The notes: generated from the letters alone by a model not told the origin. DNA of 64,000 nucleotides from Nigrospora sphaerica (GCA_018287875.1 JAGVVL010000018.1:3588501-3652500), one strand, 5' to 3'. Shown: positions 36,201-49,510, counted from the stretch's first letter. Program-made: numbers and translations.

Positions 36201-39200
36201 GTAGACGGCCGTTTCGACACCACGAGCTTCGAAGGCCCCCACGACGCCCCGGGCCAGCGGAGCGTCGGGCCTATCCGTAAGAACCGAGAGCTTCTGAGGG
36301 GCCGGCGGGTCGACACGGCCGCTCACCACCTTGGTGCTTACGATGGCGGCGTAGCAATGGTAGGGCTCCGGGGCGTCGCGGACGGCTGTGTCGACGCCGG
36401 AGAATCCGACGGCCTTAAGCTCGGCGTCCCAACGGTCGACGCTCACGTAAGGCTCGAGGGCGCGGCCGTCGGCCTCGCCCAGCCACCAGCCTGAGAAGTT
36501 GCCGAAGATGTAGTTGTCGGTGCGGACGGAACCGCACAGCTCGGTGAAGACGAGCAGGCCGCCGGGCCGCAGCAGCGGGTGCAGGTGGCTCAGGCTCTCG
36601 CGTATCGACGCCGTCGCGTGGATAACGTTGGAGGCCACGATGACATCGTACGTCTCGGGCTCGAAGCCCTGGTTGAAGGGGTCCTGCGAGATGTCGAAGA
36701 CGCGGTACTCCATGTTGGGCGCGTAGGCGAAGCGCTCCTGGGCCTGCGGGAAGAATCCGGCCGAGATGTCACTAAATGTGTAGACGCTATAAGCCGGAAG
36801 GCCGCCGGCCGGGCGTAGGAGGCTGCGGAGGATCGACTCAGTCGTGCCGCCGGTGCCCGAACCGACCTCAAGGATGCGAAGGTTAGGCCGCGAGTGTGAG
36901 AGCAGTTTAAAGAAATCGCCCTTATCGAAGCTGGTGGCGTTGTAGATCTCGGCTAGGACGTTCCCTTGCATTAGAGTGTCGAGCGTGTCCTTTTTACCTG
37001 TGAAGATGTCTTCGCAGTTATCGTAGATGCGCTTGACACCGATGCTCTCGGCACCCTTAGCCATCTTTAGCAAGCGCTGGTGTTTCTCCTCGATCATGGA
37101 GCGGCGGGTGTCGGAGCTTAGAGTAAGATAGGCCGTAGCGTCCTCCCCAAGCAGCGGGTATGTCCCCTCGTGGGCGCGCTGCGTCTCCACGACGAGCCAG
37201 TCGCGGAACTTATCAAAGTGCCAGTTGCATGGCTCGAGTCCCCGGATCCTCTCGAGCGTCTCGATCATGCAGAGAAGTGTCATCTCCTCCTGGAGCTTGG
37301 TCTCTTCGGGAATAGTCGTCGGTGGTACGAAAAGGGTCGAGTGATCGACCATTTCAAAGTCGGGGAGCCATTCAAGGCGTGCGGCCGCGTGCGGCTCCTG
37401 CTCGCCAGGCTGAGCCTCGCTTTCGCCGACGGGTGTCAACGTGAGGCCGTCGAGGCGAATGGCAACCGTCTTGTCGCTACCGGTGCCGCAGGTGACTTCG
37501 ACGGACGCCTTGTCATCGGCAATGCTCCACGCCGTGGCCCCCATGGCCGTCTCGCTCTTGGGCGCTACGATGAGGTCCTTGATGTGCGTGGTCACGCAAA
37601 GCCGTTCGAAGTTGCGAGCAACGCCCTTCACCATGGCCACCATCAGGAGCTGGAAGCATGCGTCGATGGCCACGGGGTGAATCGGGAATGCCGAGTCCTC
37701 CTGCTGGCTGCTGTTCAGCTTGAAGGCGGCCTGAGCCACATTGTCCGTCGTAGACGAAATAACGTCAGACATGGCCTGGAACTCGGGCCCATAGCAGATG
37801 CCAATCTTGTCCAGTGCCTGGTACCACCGGGAAGGGGAAACCGCCCGGGTCATATCTTCTGCAGTCGGGACAGGCAGGGGCGCCAGGCTCGTAGGGCTGT
37901 AGGCTCTCACCTGGCCCTCGCAGTGCTTCGTCCAGGACGAGTCACTGTGCGACATGATGCAGAACTCGAACCAGACAGGCTCGGCCAACTTTGCCAACTT
38001 CACCGGGCGGAGAGACGTCACGATCTCGATAGGCTCTTCAGATAGGAGCATGGCCGAGTGCACAGAGGTATTGCGGATCCGGTATCCGGTATGCAGGCCG
38101 GTTATCTGCCGCACAGCCTCGCCCGCCATGGCGACATAGCCAGCCAGTGGAAACACCACGTCGGACCGGACTTTGTGGTCGGCCAGCCACGGCTCGTCGA
38201 CCAGATTGAGCTGGTTGCGCCAGAGAGGCTCCAGCGCCGAACTCTCGGGAACAAGGAGGCCCAGAAGCCGGTGGTGGCTGAAGGGACGAAGTCGCGATTC
38301 CTTAGAGACGCGCGCCTCGTACCAGAACGAACCGCTGCTATGATCCCAGGGGTAGTTGGGAAGGTTGCCGAGTGCGCGGCCCGAGGACGGAACGCCCGAG
38401 TACAGCGCACCGGAGCGCCAGCCAACGGCGACGCCGTACTGGTAGAGGCCGCCAAGAGCGGACAGCGCCGTGTGGCACGCATCCCTGCCTCGGACCAAGG
38501 TCGAGACGTAGTTGCAGTTGGCGCCTGACTCGCCGCAGATCTGGCGCAGAGGGCCGCGCAGCGTGGCATGTGGGCCGACCTCGAGGAAGACGCTGTTCTT
38601 GCTCACGTTCGGACCTTGGGCCTCGATGGCACGCCCGACGGCTTCCGTGAAGCGCACGCGGGACACCAGGTTGGCAACCCAGTAGCCCGGGCCCAGCTCT
38701 TCGCCAGTGATGATCCGCTTATCGGAAACCGAAGAGAACAAGGGAATCCTGCCAGGGCCCGGCGGCGACGGCGCAAGTCCGACCCCCTCGTCGTCGGTAC
38801 GCGACACCCACGATGCTTCCAGGAGCTGCTGGTAGCGGTCGGCAAGGGCAGCCATGTGTTTAGAGTGGTATGCCATGTCGACATTCAGTCTTCGGGCCAT
38901 GGTGTCATTGTTATTCTCTCTGATTCTCGCGAGGACTCGCTCCAGAGCGTCGACTTCGCCGGACAGGGTGGTGCTGGAAGGGGAGTTGTCGCAAGCGATG
39001 GTCACGGCGCCGGCGGCGCCCTCGTCGCCTAAGAAAGCCGTCACGTCGGCGACGCCGAGGCCAACCGCCGCCATGCCGCCCTCACGCGTGCCCGACTTGG
39101 CCACGAAACCGCGGTAGTAGGCAATCATGATGGCCCTCTCGGCCGAGAGCATCCCGGCAGCATAAGCGGCTGCGATCTCGCCACTGGAATGTCCAACCAC

Positions 39201-41518
39201 GGCGGCCGGAGTTACACCGACCCGCCGCAGACGGTTCACCAAGGCCACCTGCAGTGCCGTACAAAGAGGCTGGGACAGCTCGGCCGTCTGAAGCCGGCTC
39301 GACTCGGCGGGGGCGAGTAGTTCGTCTGTGGAAGCCCCGGCGTGTCAGTTTCGGGGCAAAAGTCGGGAATAGGCTGTTCGCGAGGACCGAGAAAGAGAGT
39401 GTGAGTGCTGTCAAGGGAGTTCACATACCTTGGATGTTCCAGTCCGGCGGGTGCGGGAGGCCTTTCAGAACCTGGTTCATGTCGGCCAAGTCTCTTTGGA
39501 AGTGCTCGTCCGTCTGGAGCAGTTCCTTCCCCATCTCGGCCCACTGAGCCCCCTGACCACTGAAGATCATGATGACAGCAGGGTCTGGGCCGAGTACCTT
39601 GCCCGCGGCGGACGTTTCTACGACGCGCCCGTCTGCAGTGGCGAGGAGAAAGGCCCGATGGGGCATGTTCTGGCGGTGATGGGCAAGGGTGTAGGCCAGG
39701 TCGTCGACAGCAGAGGGGAAGCGTTCCAAGTAGCCTTGGATGTCCCCGATCCGCCTCTGCAGCGAATTGGCCGTGTTGGCCGACACCACCAAGAGTCGGG
39801 GTTCCGCAGACGGAATCTCGGAGGACGCGGCAACGGTGCGCCTGGGGGCGACGAACTCAGGGGGTGATTCCAGGATGACCTATCAAGCGTCAGACAAAAA
39901 GCGTCAAATTGATCCGTCAAAAGAGGTCAATCGCGTGTGTATACGTACATGGGCGTTGGACCCTCCGATCCCAAACGAGTTGACGCTTACGCGCTTGTCG
40001 CGCCCGGCGGGCCATGCCTCAGGCTTGACAGGCACAGTAAGCTTGTTCTCTTTGAGGGCAACTGGGGAGGCAGCCTGCGTTAGTGACGGCTTCGTATTAT
40101 TCCTCTATAATAGATGAAAACAACTCACTCTTGGGATTTGGTTTAGAGAACCGCATGTTCGGGGGGATCGTGTTGTTCTCCAGCGCGAGCACTCCCTTAA
40201 TTACGCTCGTGATGCCAGATGCACCTTCCGAGTGGCCGACATTGGGTTTCACCTTTTGGCCGCCCACATTCAGCACTGTCCGACAAAGACGACAAAAGTA
40301 TCGGACCCAGTCCAGAAGAGGACGTCGAGTATACTCACCGAGCCAATATACACGCCCTCGGCTCCAAAAACGTTGCCCACTGCGTTAACCTCGAGTGGAT
40401 CTCCGGTAGGGGTACCTGTTCCGTGACACTTTGATGATGCGGAAGTTAGCAAGATTGGCCTCTCCCTCGAAGTACATATTATAACAAGCAGGAGCTCACT
40501 TCGACAAAGGCCGTCTTGCACGGGTCGAGCCCGGCATCGTTATAAACCTTTCGCATGAGCGCTTCGTGCGCATCTCCATTGGGCATCATGATGTTCTGGC
40601 TTCGCCCGTCGCTGTTCGTGCCCGAATTCCGAATCACGGCACGGATCGGGTTACCGTCGCGGATAGCGTCATCCAGGCGCTTGATGTATACGGCATTCAC
40701 AGCCTCGCCACGGCCGTAGCCATCCGCAGAGGCGTCAAAAGACTTACAGGCGCCATCGGGTGCTAACACGCCTTCCTCGGTCATAGCGGTCGAATTTGTT
40801 GGGGCTATGATGAGGTTCACGCCGCAGGCGATAGCACCCGTGCAATCTCCGTGCTGCACGGCGCGGAAGGCTTTGTGGAGGGCAATGAGAGATGCAGAAC
40901 ACCCGGTTTTGATCACCATACTGCATGGGAACCATCAAGTCAGCGCCCCAGAAAGCAACGGACAAACGGCGACGTCATGTACCTCGGGCCCTTTAAATCG
41001 TATTCGTACGACACGCGGTTAGCAAGCATGTAGTCGCCGTGACCCAGTAATAGGTAGCCGCCATTGTGTTGCTGTTCACGCGCCTCGAGCTGCAGCCAAT
41101 CCTCTCCAAAGGTGCCAACATAGCACGCGATATCTTTGCCGCGGAAATCGGCCTCGCCGGCGCTCTCGAGGGCTTCGCGTGCGATTTCTAACAGCATGCG
41201 TTGTTGGGGGTCAGATCTCTCTACTTCTTTCCTGCTCATGGAGAAGAAGCTGGTGTCGAGGGCGCCGAGCTCCTCGTCAAGGAAGTAGCCGAACTCGGCA
41301 TTGATGGCACTCCGCTTGCCTCGCTTGCCGTTGTGGCCGGCAGCGTTATATCGGTTGGGAGGGACGGGACCACGAAGATCCTCCCGGGTCACAAGAGTAT
41401 TCCAAAAAGCATCTGCATCACGCACGCCACCGGGAAGGCGAAGGGCCATTCCACAAATGGCCACGACCGGTTCCGTCGAGGCTGGAACGTGAACAGGCGA
41501 GTTGGAAACGACACTCAT
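33261..41518 (-). CDS. Highly reducing type I polyketide synthase (KS-AT-DH-cMT-ER-KR-ACP)
   Basis: Ten exons: 41518-40983, 40920-40500, 40428-40339, 40252-40129, 40061-39949, 39879-39429, 39325-35298, 35221-35147, 35079-34739, 34686-33261; 2534 aa. KS about 18-430: active-site TGCSASL, then [11 protein letters not shown] and [12 protein letters not shown] histidines. AT about 530-850 with FSGQGAQW and GHSSGE. DH about 930-1220 with [11 protein letters not shown] and [11 protein letters not shown]-methyltransferase about 1350-1560 with an intact [16 protein letters not shown] motif. ER about 1770-2110 with [18 protein letters not shown] about 2190-2370 with [10 protein letters not shown] and catalytic [12 protein letters not shown] with LGLDSL (Ser2487). 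All domains are present, so a reduced, methylated polyketide is expected; release is unassigned because no thioesterase is seen. The DH motif has Ser for the usual Gly. The start is the first in-frame ATG. No regulator gene or transporter was recognised beside it. Confidence 0.96.
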
Positions 41519-43851
41519 CTTCAATAACAGTTGCTCCCTACCAAAATATAAGAAGGTGAACGTGAACGTAATGGCAATACGTGTAGTAGAAGTAAAAGGC
41601 GCTTAGTAACTTGAACTAACGTGTAAGAGACTAGAGACGCCGAGTATATAATGGATGAATTTCAATGCGAAGAGTATAGATACTTATAGTGGCTTTGTAT
41701 CTTGACAGGCCCATAAATTGTACGTTTTAGCTAAACCTTGATACTACTCAGTGGACATGAATTAAGCTTCGGGGCTACGGAGTACTTGGGCCGCACTAAA
41801 AGTACAAGTCCTCGTCGTAGCTGGGGCTTATAGCAGGAGGTTTCGCTCATGCTATGCTATGTACTGCTAAGACAGAAATGGAACATGGGCAACAGAAGGT
41901 GAGTAAGAACGTAGTCATCTAATCCCAGAAGCGCATCTGAATTAAGGTTTCTGCGGGTCAGTGTCCGGAACACGACTCGAGTCCGGGGAACTCTTATCCC
42001 AACTGGTTCGGAAAATGCGATTTATAGCGCGTCCCCACCAGTACTTCAGAATTTCAGATGAGACTTGTTACCTAGAGCGTTCCGTATAGGCGTGCCGTAC
42101 TTAAATTGTGGCGCAAGTCTTTTTGAGCCTCCCTCTCTGTGATGCTGTGTTTTGATTGGTCAGATTAGGCTATTGAACCAAAATTGGCATTTTCCGGGCC
42201 TGCTGGGATATCGGTCGTAGGGCCTTCGAATGAGCACGTACAGTGGAGACTCAGGGGTCCAAGTACGGAAAAGTCCAGATACGGAAGACATGGGGTGTCA
42301 GACATGAATCCTTATCCCGATGACTAGTTGCGACACAATCTTCGTTGGTCATACCAATCGCGGCGCTGTAAATAGTTCGAAACCAGACTCATCTGTGATT
42401 AGTTCTTCCCACCGGCCATGCATCACCGCCCTACGCCCCTGTCGCGACGCCTGAATGATAGTAATAGCTCCCATGTATCTGTGGGGTCATTTGGGGCCTT
42501 GGGTTGCCATAAGGCCCCAGGCTCCTCCTCATTATCTTTCACACCCTCGAAATGGTGCAAAAAGGGACTCAATATATTTTTAAGCCAGTTTTGGGCACAA
42601 AACAACGTTGAGCGCCATCGGTGTCTGCATTACTGTTTTCGTTGCAGACGTATTGGGGGGTGACATATGTGGAGCTTTCCGGAAGCCAATAACGCCTGAT
42701 CGGCGAATCTACCGATCCGGTCTTTTCCGTGCCCGCTGCCATGAAAGGCAGCAAATACAACGGTTGCAAGCTTGGAAGACCATTTAAGCGAGGTCGAGGC
42801 GGTCACCGCCGGCGACCACCGGCGCTTCCGCTCAGTGAGCTTCCCGGGACCTCGGAAATGGAACCAACCGATCCGCTGCAGGAACCGGACCTTGCAGACA
42901 TCGGAAACGAGTGGAGAATTTACCACAAAAGACCTACGCTCTTCCCGTCTAAAGGGTACGTCATATGTTGCTTTTCGTAGAGCCGTCTCTGATGTCTCGG
43001 TGAATAAATCGGGATCAGCACGCCGTATCCTGACGAGAAGAAACCCGCTTCTGGGTCCGCAATCGTTGGAATTCCGACCCAGTATTATAAGACACCCATC
43101 TATCACGTGCACCCGGCTACAAATTCCCTATTACCCGAGAGAGTCAGCGAGTCTCCTTCACGCACCCAGATACCAGGGAATAGAATCAGAGACATGGTTA
43201 TACCTTCTAGCTTCACCAGCTTCCTAGTATATTGTCATCTTTTGTGCTAGGTGCTGACCAACGCTTTACCCCACCAAGTCCCTACGGGATCTGCAAGTGC
43301 AGGTTTAGCTATTACACAGTGCCTTCAAGCCCCTGTACGCCAAGGAATGTGACGTCGGTAGGTTCTTGCTACGCGCCATTGACGCTAATGCCATAGCCAT
43401 CTTATCCATCTGACTGCCGCACCTACTTGTATGTTCACAGCTCGAACCATAACGGCCGCTGGCACCCCAAGTGGGATAAAAACAGGGTAAGAACTGCTGA
43501 AATCCCCATGTGCTCTTCATGGGTTGCCTACGGAGGTTATGGATATTTAACCCATACGGCACAGCGTGAGGTACATTGGAGATGTAGCAAGACATGGCCC
43601 GTATGCCAGCTTCAACTTGTCCTCCAGCTCGGCGCGGCAGCAGGCAGGTAATGAAACCACGCTACTAGCCATATTTTTTCTGGCCCTCCCCTTAGCTCTG
43701 AAACTATCCTGTCTATCTTGATGCTAATATGTGCGCCTCCACATTGCAGCATACTCATGACTATATCTGCCCCGCTCGCCGCTCGACCCCACGCAGTCAA
43801 ATTGGTTTCCCTATGGCAATCTCTGAATTTCCCATACAGAATTAGAGACAA
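41519..43851. other. 2.3-kb PKS promoter region, no gene recognised
   Basis: Between the PKS start and the P450 stop. It is AT-richer than the flanking genes. Frames up to about 160 codons exist on both strands at 42630-43230 but look like no known family. It should hold the PKS promoter. Confidence 0.6.
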
Positions 43852-45822
43852 TCATTTACCCGTAGGCTTGAGCCGACACATCAAGTCATTCTTTTCCCAT
43901 AAAGCAAATGCGCGAGCATCAGCCCAGTGCCGGCTTTCGTCACAGAGTTCGAAATCGAAAGAAAAGACGAGACAAGCGAGGAAGAGACGCATCTCATGCA
44001 TGGCCATACTAGAGAGAAGCGGCAGTCAGCTAGATTTGGCCGTGCCGCGCACGAAACACGTCGACAGTGGTAGTGATCCAAATGTGGCGGACTCACCTCT
44101 GCCCCAGACAGTTTCGGTGGCCCCAACCAAAAGGTGACGCGGCGTCGCGGACATCGTCCGAGTACCGTCCTTCGATCCCCTCGGGTAGCCAACGGCTTGG
44201 TATGAAGCTCTCAGCATCGCGGAAGTTCGCTGGGGAATGACTGATAGCGTAGTGATGAACCTATTGAAAATTTAGTAATAGCCACGTACAGGGCGTTTTC
44301 GCGGAGCATGCTTTGCCACCTCCTCAGGCTCCGCAACATTGCTCCAAGGAAACAGGAGCTTGAAGGTGGGCTGCGAAAGAGGAAGGGACAAAACAAAAGA
44401 TTATAGGGCACCTACAGAAACGCGTGTGCCAGGTGGAACCCATCGATCCAGAATACGTCTGCCGCCCGTTGGAATAAGGCGTGGCGATCCGATAGGTACC
44501 GGTGGGAAAACACGTAAAACTTCTTTCAAGCAGGCATTCAAGTAGGACAATCTGCTCAGAGGCTCGAAAGTGATATCTTCACGACGCTTGAATGCGCCGC
44601 GCACTTCAGCTGTTAATCGCTCCATTGTGGGGGGATTGACGAGGAGATAGTATAAAACAGCGCTTAGTGCAGTAGCTGTAATCGCAGTCAGACAATTCAT
44701 CTAAAATATAGGGGAAATTACTCATTTACCGGTCGTTTCTGAGCCTGCGAGCATGAAAATCTCCGCATTAGAGTGCATCTCTTTCAAGGACAACTTTTCA
44801 CCCCCAGCGTTCTCGACGAACCGCCACACATCGGGTCTCTCCGCGGGTCCCTCACGGAGGCGCTGGTCAACGCGATCGGCCGCATGCTGACAATGGAGTA
44901 TTCGCTGCTCGGTGACGGATCGAGGCTCAAGGTAGTGAAAAAGGGTATTGAGGAGTGGATAGTAGAGGATCATGGAGACCAGTGGCAGCATCCGCACGCC
45001 GGCGAACACCGAATGGACCCAGGGGCTGAAGTCGTTCTTCTCCAAAAGGCCGAGCGGGTGGCCGAAGCAAAGCTCAGCCATTGTATCAAATGTGGCGAAG
45101 TTCAAGAGCCGGGTCATCTCTACGGATTTTCCGTTTGCTCCAAGACCGTGAAGCTTCTCAACCAAGGTAGAGGCGCTACAGAACATTTCGCTGCGTCAGG
45201 CAAGTCCCAGTGTTCTGTAATGAGGTCTTACTATTGCTGAAACAGCGACTCTTGGTTGCGCAGCGCCCGTTCCGAAAAGGCCGGAGAGAACAGGCGGCGC
45301 ACGCGGGCATGCTCCTCGAAATTGGCGTTCAGCATGCTAGGTACCCCTGCGACAATGTAGTTTCAGTAGAGCTTGGGAGCTGGAGTGTGCAGAACACGGT
45401 AGCACACAGAGAGTAGAGGTCATACCATTGACAGGTTGAACCGAGAACTCGGGCGCTTTGGCGTTCTCGACCTCACCCTTCGGGTAGCTGTGGGTATCTT
45501 GCCAAGCGCGCGCGGCCGTGTAGCTGATGTCCGTAGGTCCGAAACGAAGCTCGGGTCCGTATTGGAGATGAAGGCGGTGTAACCAATGGACATCTCGCCC
45601 TCGAAAGTAGTTATACCAATAAGGAAGGCGACTGACGGCGCAGAGCTTCGGCCCCGGCACGCGGGCCAAAGGGTGCAAAGTGAGAGAATAGATAGCCTGG
45701 CCCAAGACATAGGCCACCGCCAAAGTGGCACACACTGTCAAGCTATTGACCCATTGGGAGGGAACCCAGTTCACTGGCGGGAGTTGTACCCGTGCTGGCT
45801 CATACAAGGTTCCCGACGCCAT
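43852..45822 (-). CDS. Cytochrome P450 (CYP65/isotrichodermin hydroxylase-like)
   Basis: Six exons, 45822-45426, 45346-45232, 45190-44730, 44675-44416, 44260-44097 and 44008-43852, give 517 aa. The N-terminus has a membrane anchor (SLTVCATLAVAYVLGQAIYSL) followed by LHPLARVPGPKLCAVSRLPYWYNYFRG, typical of fungal CYP65-type enzymes, and HARVRRLFSPAFSERALRNQESLFQQY. The I-helix is AGSETTATA, the K-helix is EVLR, and the haem loop reads FGWGHRNCLG with the Cys ligand. All key motifs are intact, so it should be an ER-bound monooxygenase. It is 2.3 kb downstream of the PKS on the same strand, so oxidation of the polyketide is the natural guess. The short exons 2, 5 and 6 were placed by keeping conserved motifs in frame; exon 6 ends with LMCRLKPTGK. 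Confidence 0.93.
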
Positions 45823-46645
45823 AAATGCTCTGCGACCACGAGGTGGTATGTAGCCTTTTAGGAGAAGATTGGCTGAAAATGATCACCAAAAGGCAAGATC
45901 GTTGGAGACCCCGGTCGATTAAGTAGGGGACGAGGAGCAGACGCGTCAGACAGACTGTGGGGAATAGCACAAAACCTAAGGTTCGCATATTCAACGGCGA
46001 CGGGAGGAAGAATGGGTCAAGCGGCCCGAGGAAATCAGGGGTCGTTCCCACCGGGAGGCCCCGCCATAAAACATATTACTGGAAGATGGCGTGGAGAAAT
46101 AAGGTGCCGGAAACGTTCCGTTTGGTCGGGGATGCTGTCCCGGTCGCCTCGAGCAACAGAACGGCCGAGAGTCGTTCAATTTTCCACCCCTCAGAGGGCT
46201 GGGGAGCGTCCCAACGGCTCGGTAGCAGCCTTTGAATGACTCGTACACCCAATAATACGAAGCATGATCACAACCATCAGACCATGCATGCAGAAGAGGA
46301 CACCGTAAGACCCACTGAGCGGAGAAGCGTGAAAACAGGTAACGCAGAGAAAGCAGGGATCTGAAATTGCGCACAGCCGGCAGTTCTGCGGCAAGGTGAC
46401 GGGGCGACTACTCAATATGCTCTGCCCAGACATACCATCCAGTATTCAGGCCGGACACGACTCGACAACAGTTGATCCTTTCCCTAGTCGCAGTCGATTC
46501 CGTAATATGTTCCAACCCTCGGCTGCAGGTAGGAAAAGGTAGATAATCCCCGGATTTCCCACCAGTGTACCACTATACCAACAACCACGACTACCATCGC
46601 CCTCGATCCTTGCCATTGCAGAGCAGTAGGGGGTTTTGATTACCC
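45823..46645. other. Divergent promoter region
   Basis: Shared 5' region of the P450 and the plus-strand rhodopsin-like gene. No coding sequence was recognised. Confidence 0.65.
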
Positions 46646-48132
46646 ATGGGTGACTTATCAACCAGTGTGCCTTCAGGTGAACAGCTGGCCGCACTTGCAA
46701 GTGCTTTACCGCCTCTCGGCCCCAAAGGTCTCGGTATCGTTGTCGAGGTCTTGTCCATCTTTTTTGCTGCCTTGGCGACGATATCTCTTGGCCTCCGTAT
46801 TTACGTACGAGCTGGGTTTTCCGACGCGGCGGCCAACCTGTGGGGAGTTGACGACTATCTCGCGGTTCTCGGATTTGTGAGTTGATCCAAGTGACTGTGG
46901 GCAGCCCTGCCCCCAGAAACAGAACGCCGGCCTATCAAGCGACTGATGTCAGATTGACAATGCTCTTCACAAGGTCCCATTCCTTCCATCCATAGTATTC
47001 GCTGTTTATGCAGCCCACTATGGCCTCGGTCGACGTGACGTAGACATCCCATCGCCCTTGTATCAGATGCGGGCTGGGGAGTATATTATCTACTGGGAGC
47101 TGTTATATTTCGTATCGTCAACGATCATCAAATGCGCCATCGGCTTCTCATGCATCCGGGTGGATCAACGCCGGCGCATCGTTTACCCCTTGTCTATCAA
47201 CATGGCCCTCATGGTTCTCACCGCAGCAGGTGCACTGACTTTTGTTTTTGTCAACTGCCACCCTTTTGCCGCCAATTGGAACCCAAGCTTGTGAGTTAAA
47301 CGACGAGACTGACGAGTCATCAAGGGCCCGCCATCATGTCTGTCGCCTTTCTGGTAATGCCGCTAACATTAGGGGAAAGGGGCACCTGCCAGAAGATTGT
47401 GACTTTGACAACAATAAGCTACGCTGTATCTGCCATTCAAATGGTTACCGACTGGGCCTCGGCCATTTTGCCTTGGTTTATTGTTGCTGGACTGCAGATG
47501 CCGCATCGTCGGAAGATCGCTATTGTCTTCATCCTCGGATTGGGCATCTTCGCCAGCATCGCTACCTGCGTCCGCATGCCTTACTTGAAGTATTGGGACA
47601 CCACCAAATACCCCGATAACTTCCTTTGTCAGTCTCCCCCGCACTGCCACAGCTTTTAGTCACAAATTCTGTCAAGTACATCGAGTCGATGGGCTGACCA
47701 CTGGCACCTTCTGCCCCGCCACTCAGATCATGTCGCCAACATTACGATATGTTCTAACGTCGAATGCAGCCTTGGCTTCATTGCTAGTTCCCTGCCGCCA
47801 CTGAGGAAGCTTTTCGTGCAGTTTTTCGGTACTTTAAACGACTCAAATCCGGCAGAGGTATGCACATATTTGTTTTGCTCCTACCGCCAACACGTTCGCT
47901 ATACCGATCTTCCACGAATCCGACGAAGGTCTAGCTAACGTGATTGAAACTCGTGGTCAAGTCTAGCGACGTCGTAACGATAGGCATGACACCGCTTCGG
48001 CAAGCGCGGTATGCATCAGAAACTGTGACCTCCCTTCACAGCGAAAACAACGGCAATACAACGTGGCTCCCGGCTGACGACGATGATGGCTCCAGTCGGA
48101 AAGGCATCATAAGTAGAAAGGGGAACCGGTAG
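46646..48132 (+). CDS. Rhodopsin-like integral membrane protein (PTH11-type)
   Basis: Five exons, 46646-46876, 46974-47290, 47380-47627, 47727-47857 and 47962-48132, give 365 aa. Family features: VEVLSIFFAALATISLGLRIYVRAGF, the WGVDDYLAVLGF motif, then GEYIIYWELLYFVSSTIIKCAIGFSCIRV, SLGTCQKIVTLTTISYAVSAIQMVTDWASAILPWFIVAGLQMPHRRKIAI, and a last helix region (NITICSNVECSLGFIASSLPPLRKLF). It lacks a CFEM domain. Such proteins are common in or beside fungal biosynthetic clusters, with unknown roles. The last intron acceptor (GTCAAG) is the least certain; a nearby TCTAG would shift frame. It is divergent from the P450, so the two may share regulation. Confidence 0.85.
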
Positions 48133-48840
48133 AGTAACAAAGGATGCATTCCTGCGGGCCTTACCATAGATGGTGGGCGCGCACAGAAGTGCAGGCTCGG
48201 TACCATCGTAAGCACTTCCCAGGTGCTTGGTAAGTCGAATGAAATCTGCCATTACCTCCAACACACTGAGCGGAAGGATTGGAAACACCAAAGTCACGGA
48301 CGACGCACACTTGTAGGACTGAAACACATCACCGATGAGGAAGGCCACCTGAGAGAAGCGTGCCATCCCCATGGCGGGGAAATCACCATCGTAATTCATT
48401 TCCCTGGATTTAGATTCCCTCCAGCCCAGTTCAGTCGCCGAAGAATACCATTCCGTTCCTCTTGGGCGACGGTCTGTGAGGAGCGATGCAATACCTTTCA
48501 TGAAAATAATCCGACAACACTGCCAACGAGACCCTGCTTTGGAGCACCGACTGGCACGTATACCGGGCCAGTGGCAGGCGATAACGCAACTTGCAATGCT
48601 TTGGTTTTACTTGCTCCCATACGGGATCATTTGGTGTGGTTTGTCTGAAGGCCATGACCAATACAGAGTTAATCGTGCGTCATACGCCCAAACAGCTGAG
48701 CGCTCTTGCCCTTTTAAAATAGCCTTGTTGTCCTGTAGCCCGGTTATGAAAGACTTGGCTGGAGGCGCAGTATCGATCACCGAAAGCATAGAAACGCGTC
48801 TGCAGCTCACTGAACACGAGATCAGATAGAAATATGGACA
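48133..48840. other. Convergent intergenic region, possible remnant
   Basis: Between the 3' ends of the rhodopsin-like gene and the cupin gene. A minus-strand frame from 48501 to 48016 (161 codons) overlaps the last exon of the rhodopsin-like gene; it resembles nothing I recognise. Confidence 0.5.
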
Positions 48841-49510
48841 TTAATACCAAAGCTTTGAGTTGGGCTCAATGCCCTGTGCTTTGCAGTGGTCGTAGTACAT
48901 CTTGGCAAAGCTGAAGCAGTCCATCGTCTCGCGTAAACTGTCGTCGTCATTTAAAAACTCCAGGCTTCCTGTGACAGTAAAAAGCACCTCGGCACCAGCT
49001 CCCAGGAACAGTGTGTGAATGGTACCCGGGTTCTCAACCACATAATCTCCAGTGTTAGCGGTCCAGTCGTACCTAGGGAGAATTGTGTTAGTTCCATAGC
49101 CGCCGTACTATGTTCTTTCCGCGACAGCAAGGGCCTAGAGAATAGGGTGGAACTCACTCCCTGTACCGCCAGGGGCCGGCGGTAGTGACGGCTGACACGG
49201 TGCCCCGGTGTCTGTGCTTCCCCAGCCAGCAGTCGACGGGCGTTCGAAGGGATATAACAAAGGTACCCGACCTCGTCTCGAAACGCAGGGGCTTGAGCTC
49301 GAGTGTGCCTACCCAGGGATGCCATAGGGTGTCTTTTGTCGAATCGATGTAGACATCCGGCGAGCTGTACCTGTCGACAAAGGCCAGATCCTCACGGTCC
49401 TTGTCCGTCAAGACCGACTCCGCCTGGTCGTCGTGTGGCGACTCGCCACTCTTCGCAGGCGCTCGTGGTGGCGCCACAGACTGGTCTTCCGTCAGAGGAG
49501 CGGGGGCCAT
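48841..49510 (-). CDS. Small cupin protein, dihydroxyacetophenone dioxygenase-like
   Basis: Two exons, 49510-49158 and 49072-48841, give 194 aa. Single-cupin enzyme: LWHPWVGTLELKPLRFETRSGTFVISLRTPVDCWLGKHRHRG carries the first metal-binding His cluster (HRH), and VENPGTIHTLF carries the second. It resembles the ChrR-like cupins related to 2,4'-dihydroxyacetophenone dioxygenase, which use iron to cleave C-C bonds; the substrate here is unknown. The frame is open upstream to 49588, but the ATG at 49510 (MAPAPLTEDQ) fits the family, and the preceding translation looks like leader. It lies between the PKS/P450 group and the UstYa gene, so it could tailor either product. Intron of 85 nt with donor GTGAGT and acceptor CCCTAG. 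Confidence 0.82.

Noticed and set aside
42630..43227. Overlapping 150-160 codon frames on both strands between PKS and P450
   Set aside because: They overlap on opposite strands, have no recognisable motif and lie in an AT-richer promoter region.
48016..48501. 161-codon minus-strand frame
   Set aside because: It overlaps the last exon of the rhodopsin-like gene, resembles no known family and shows no intron or domain signal.
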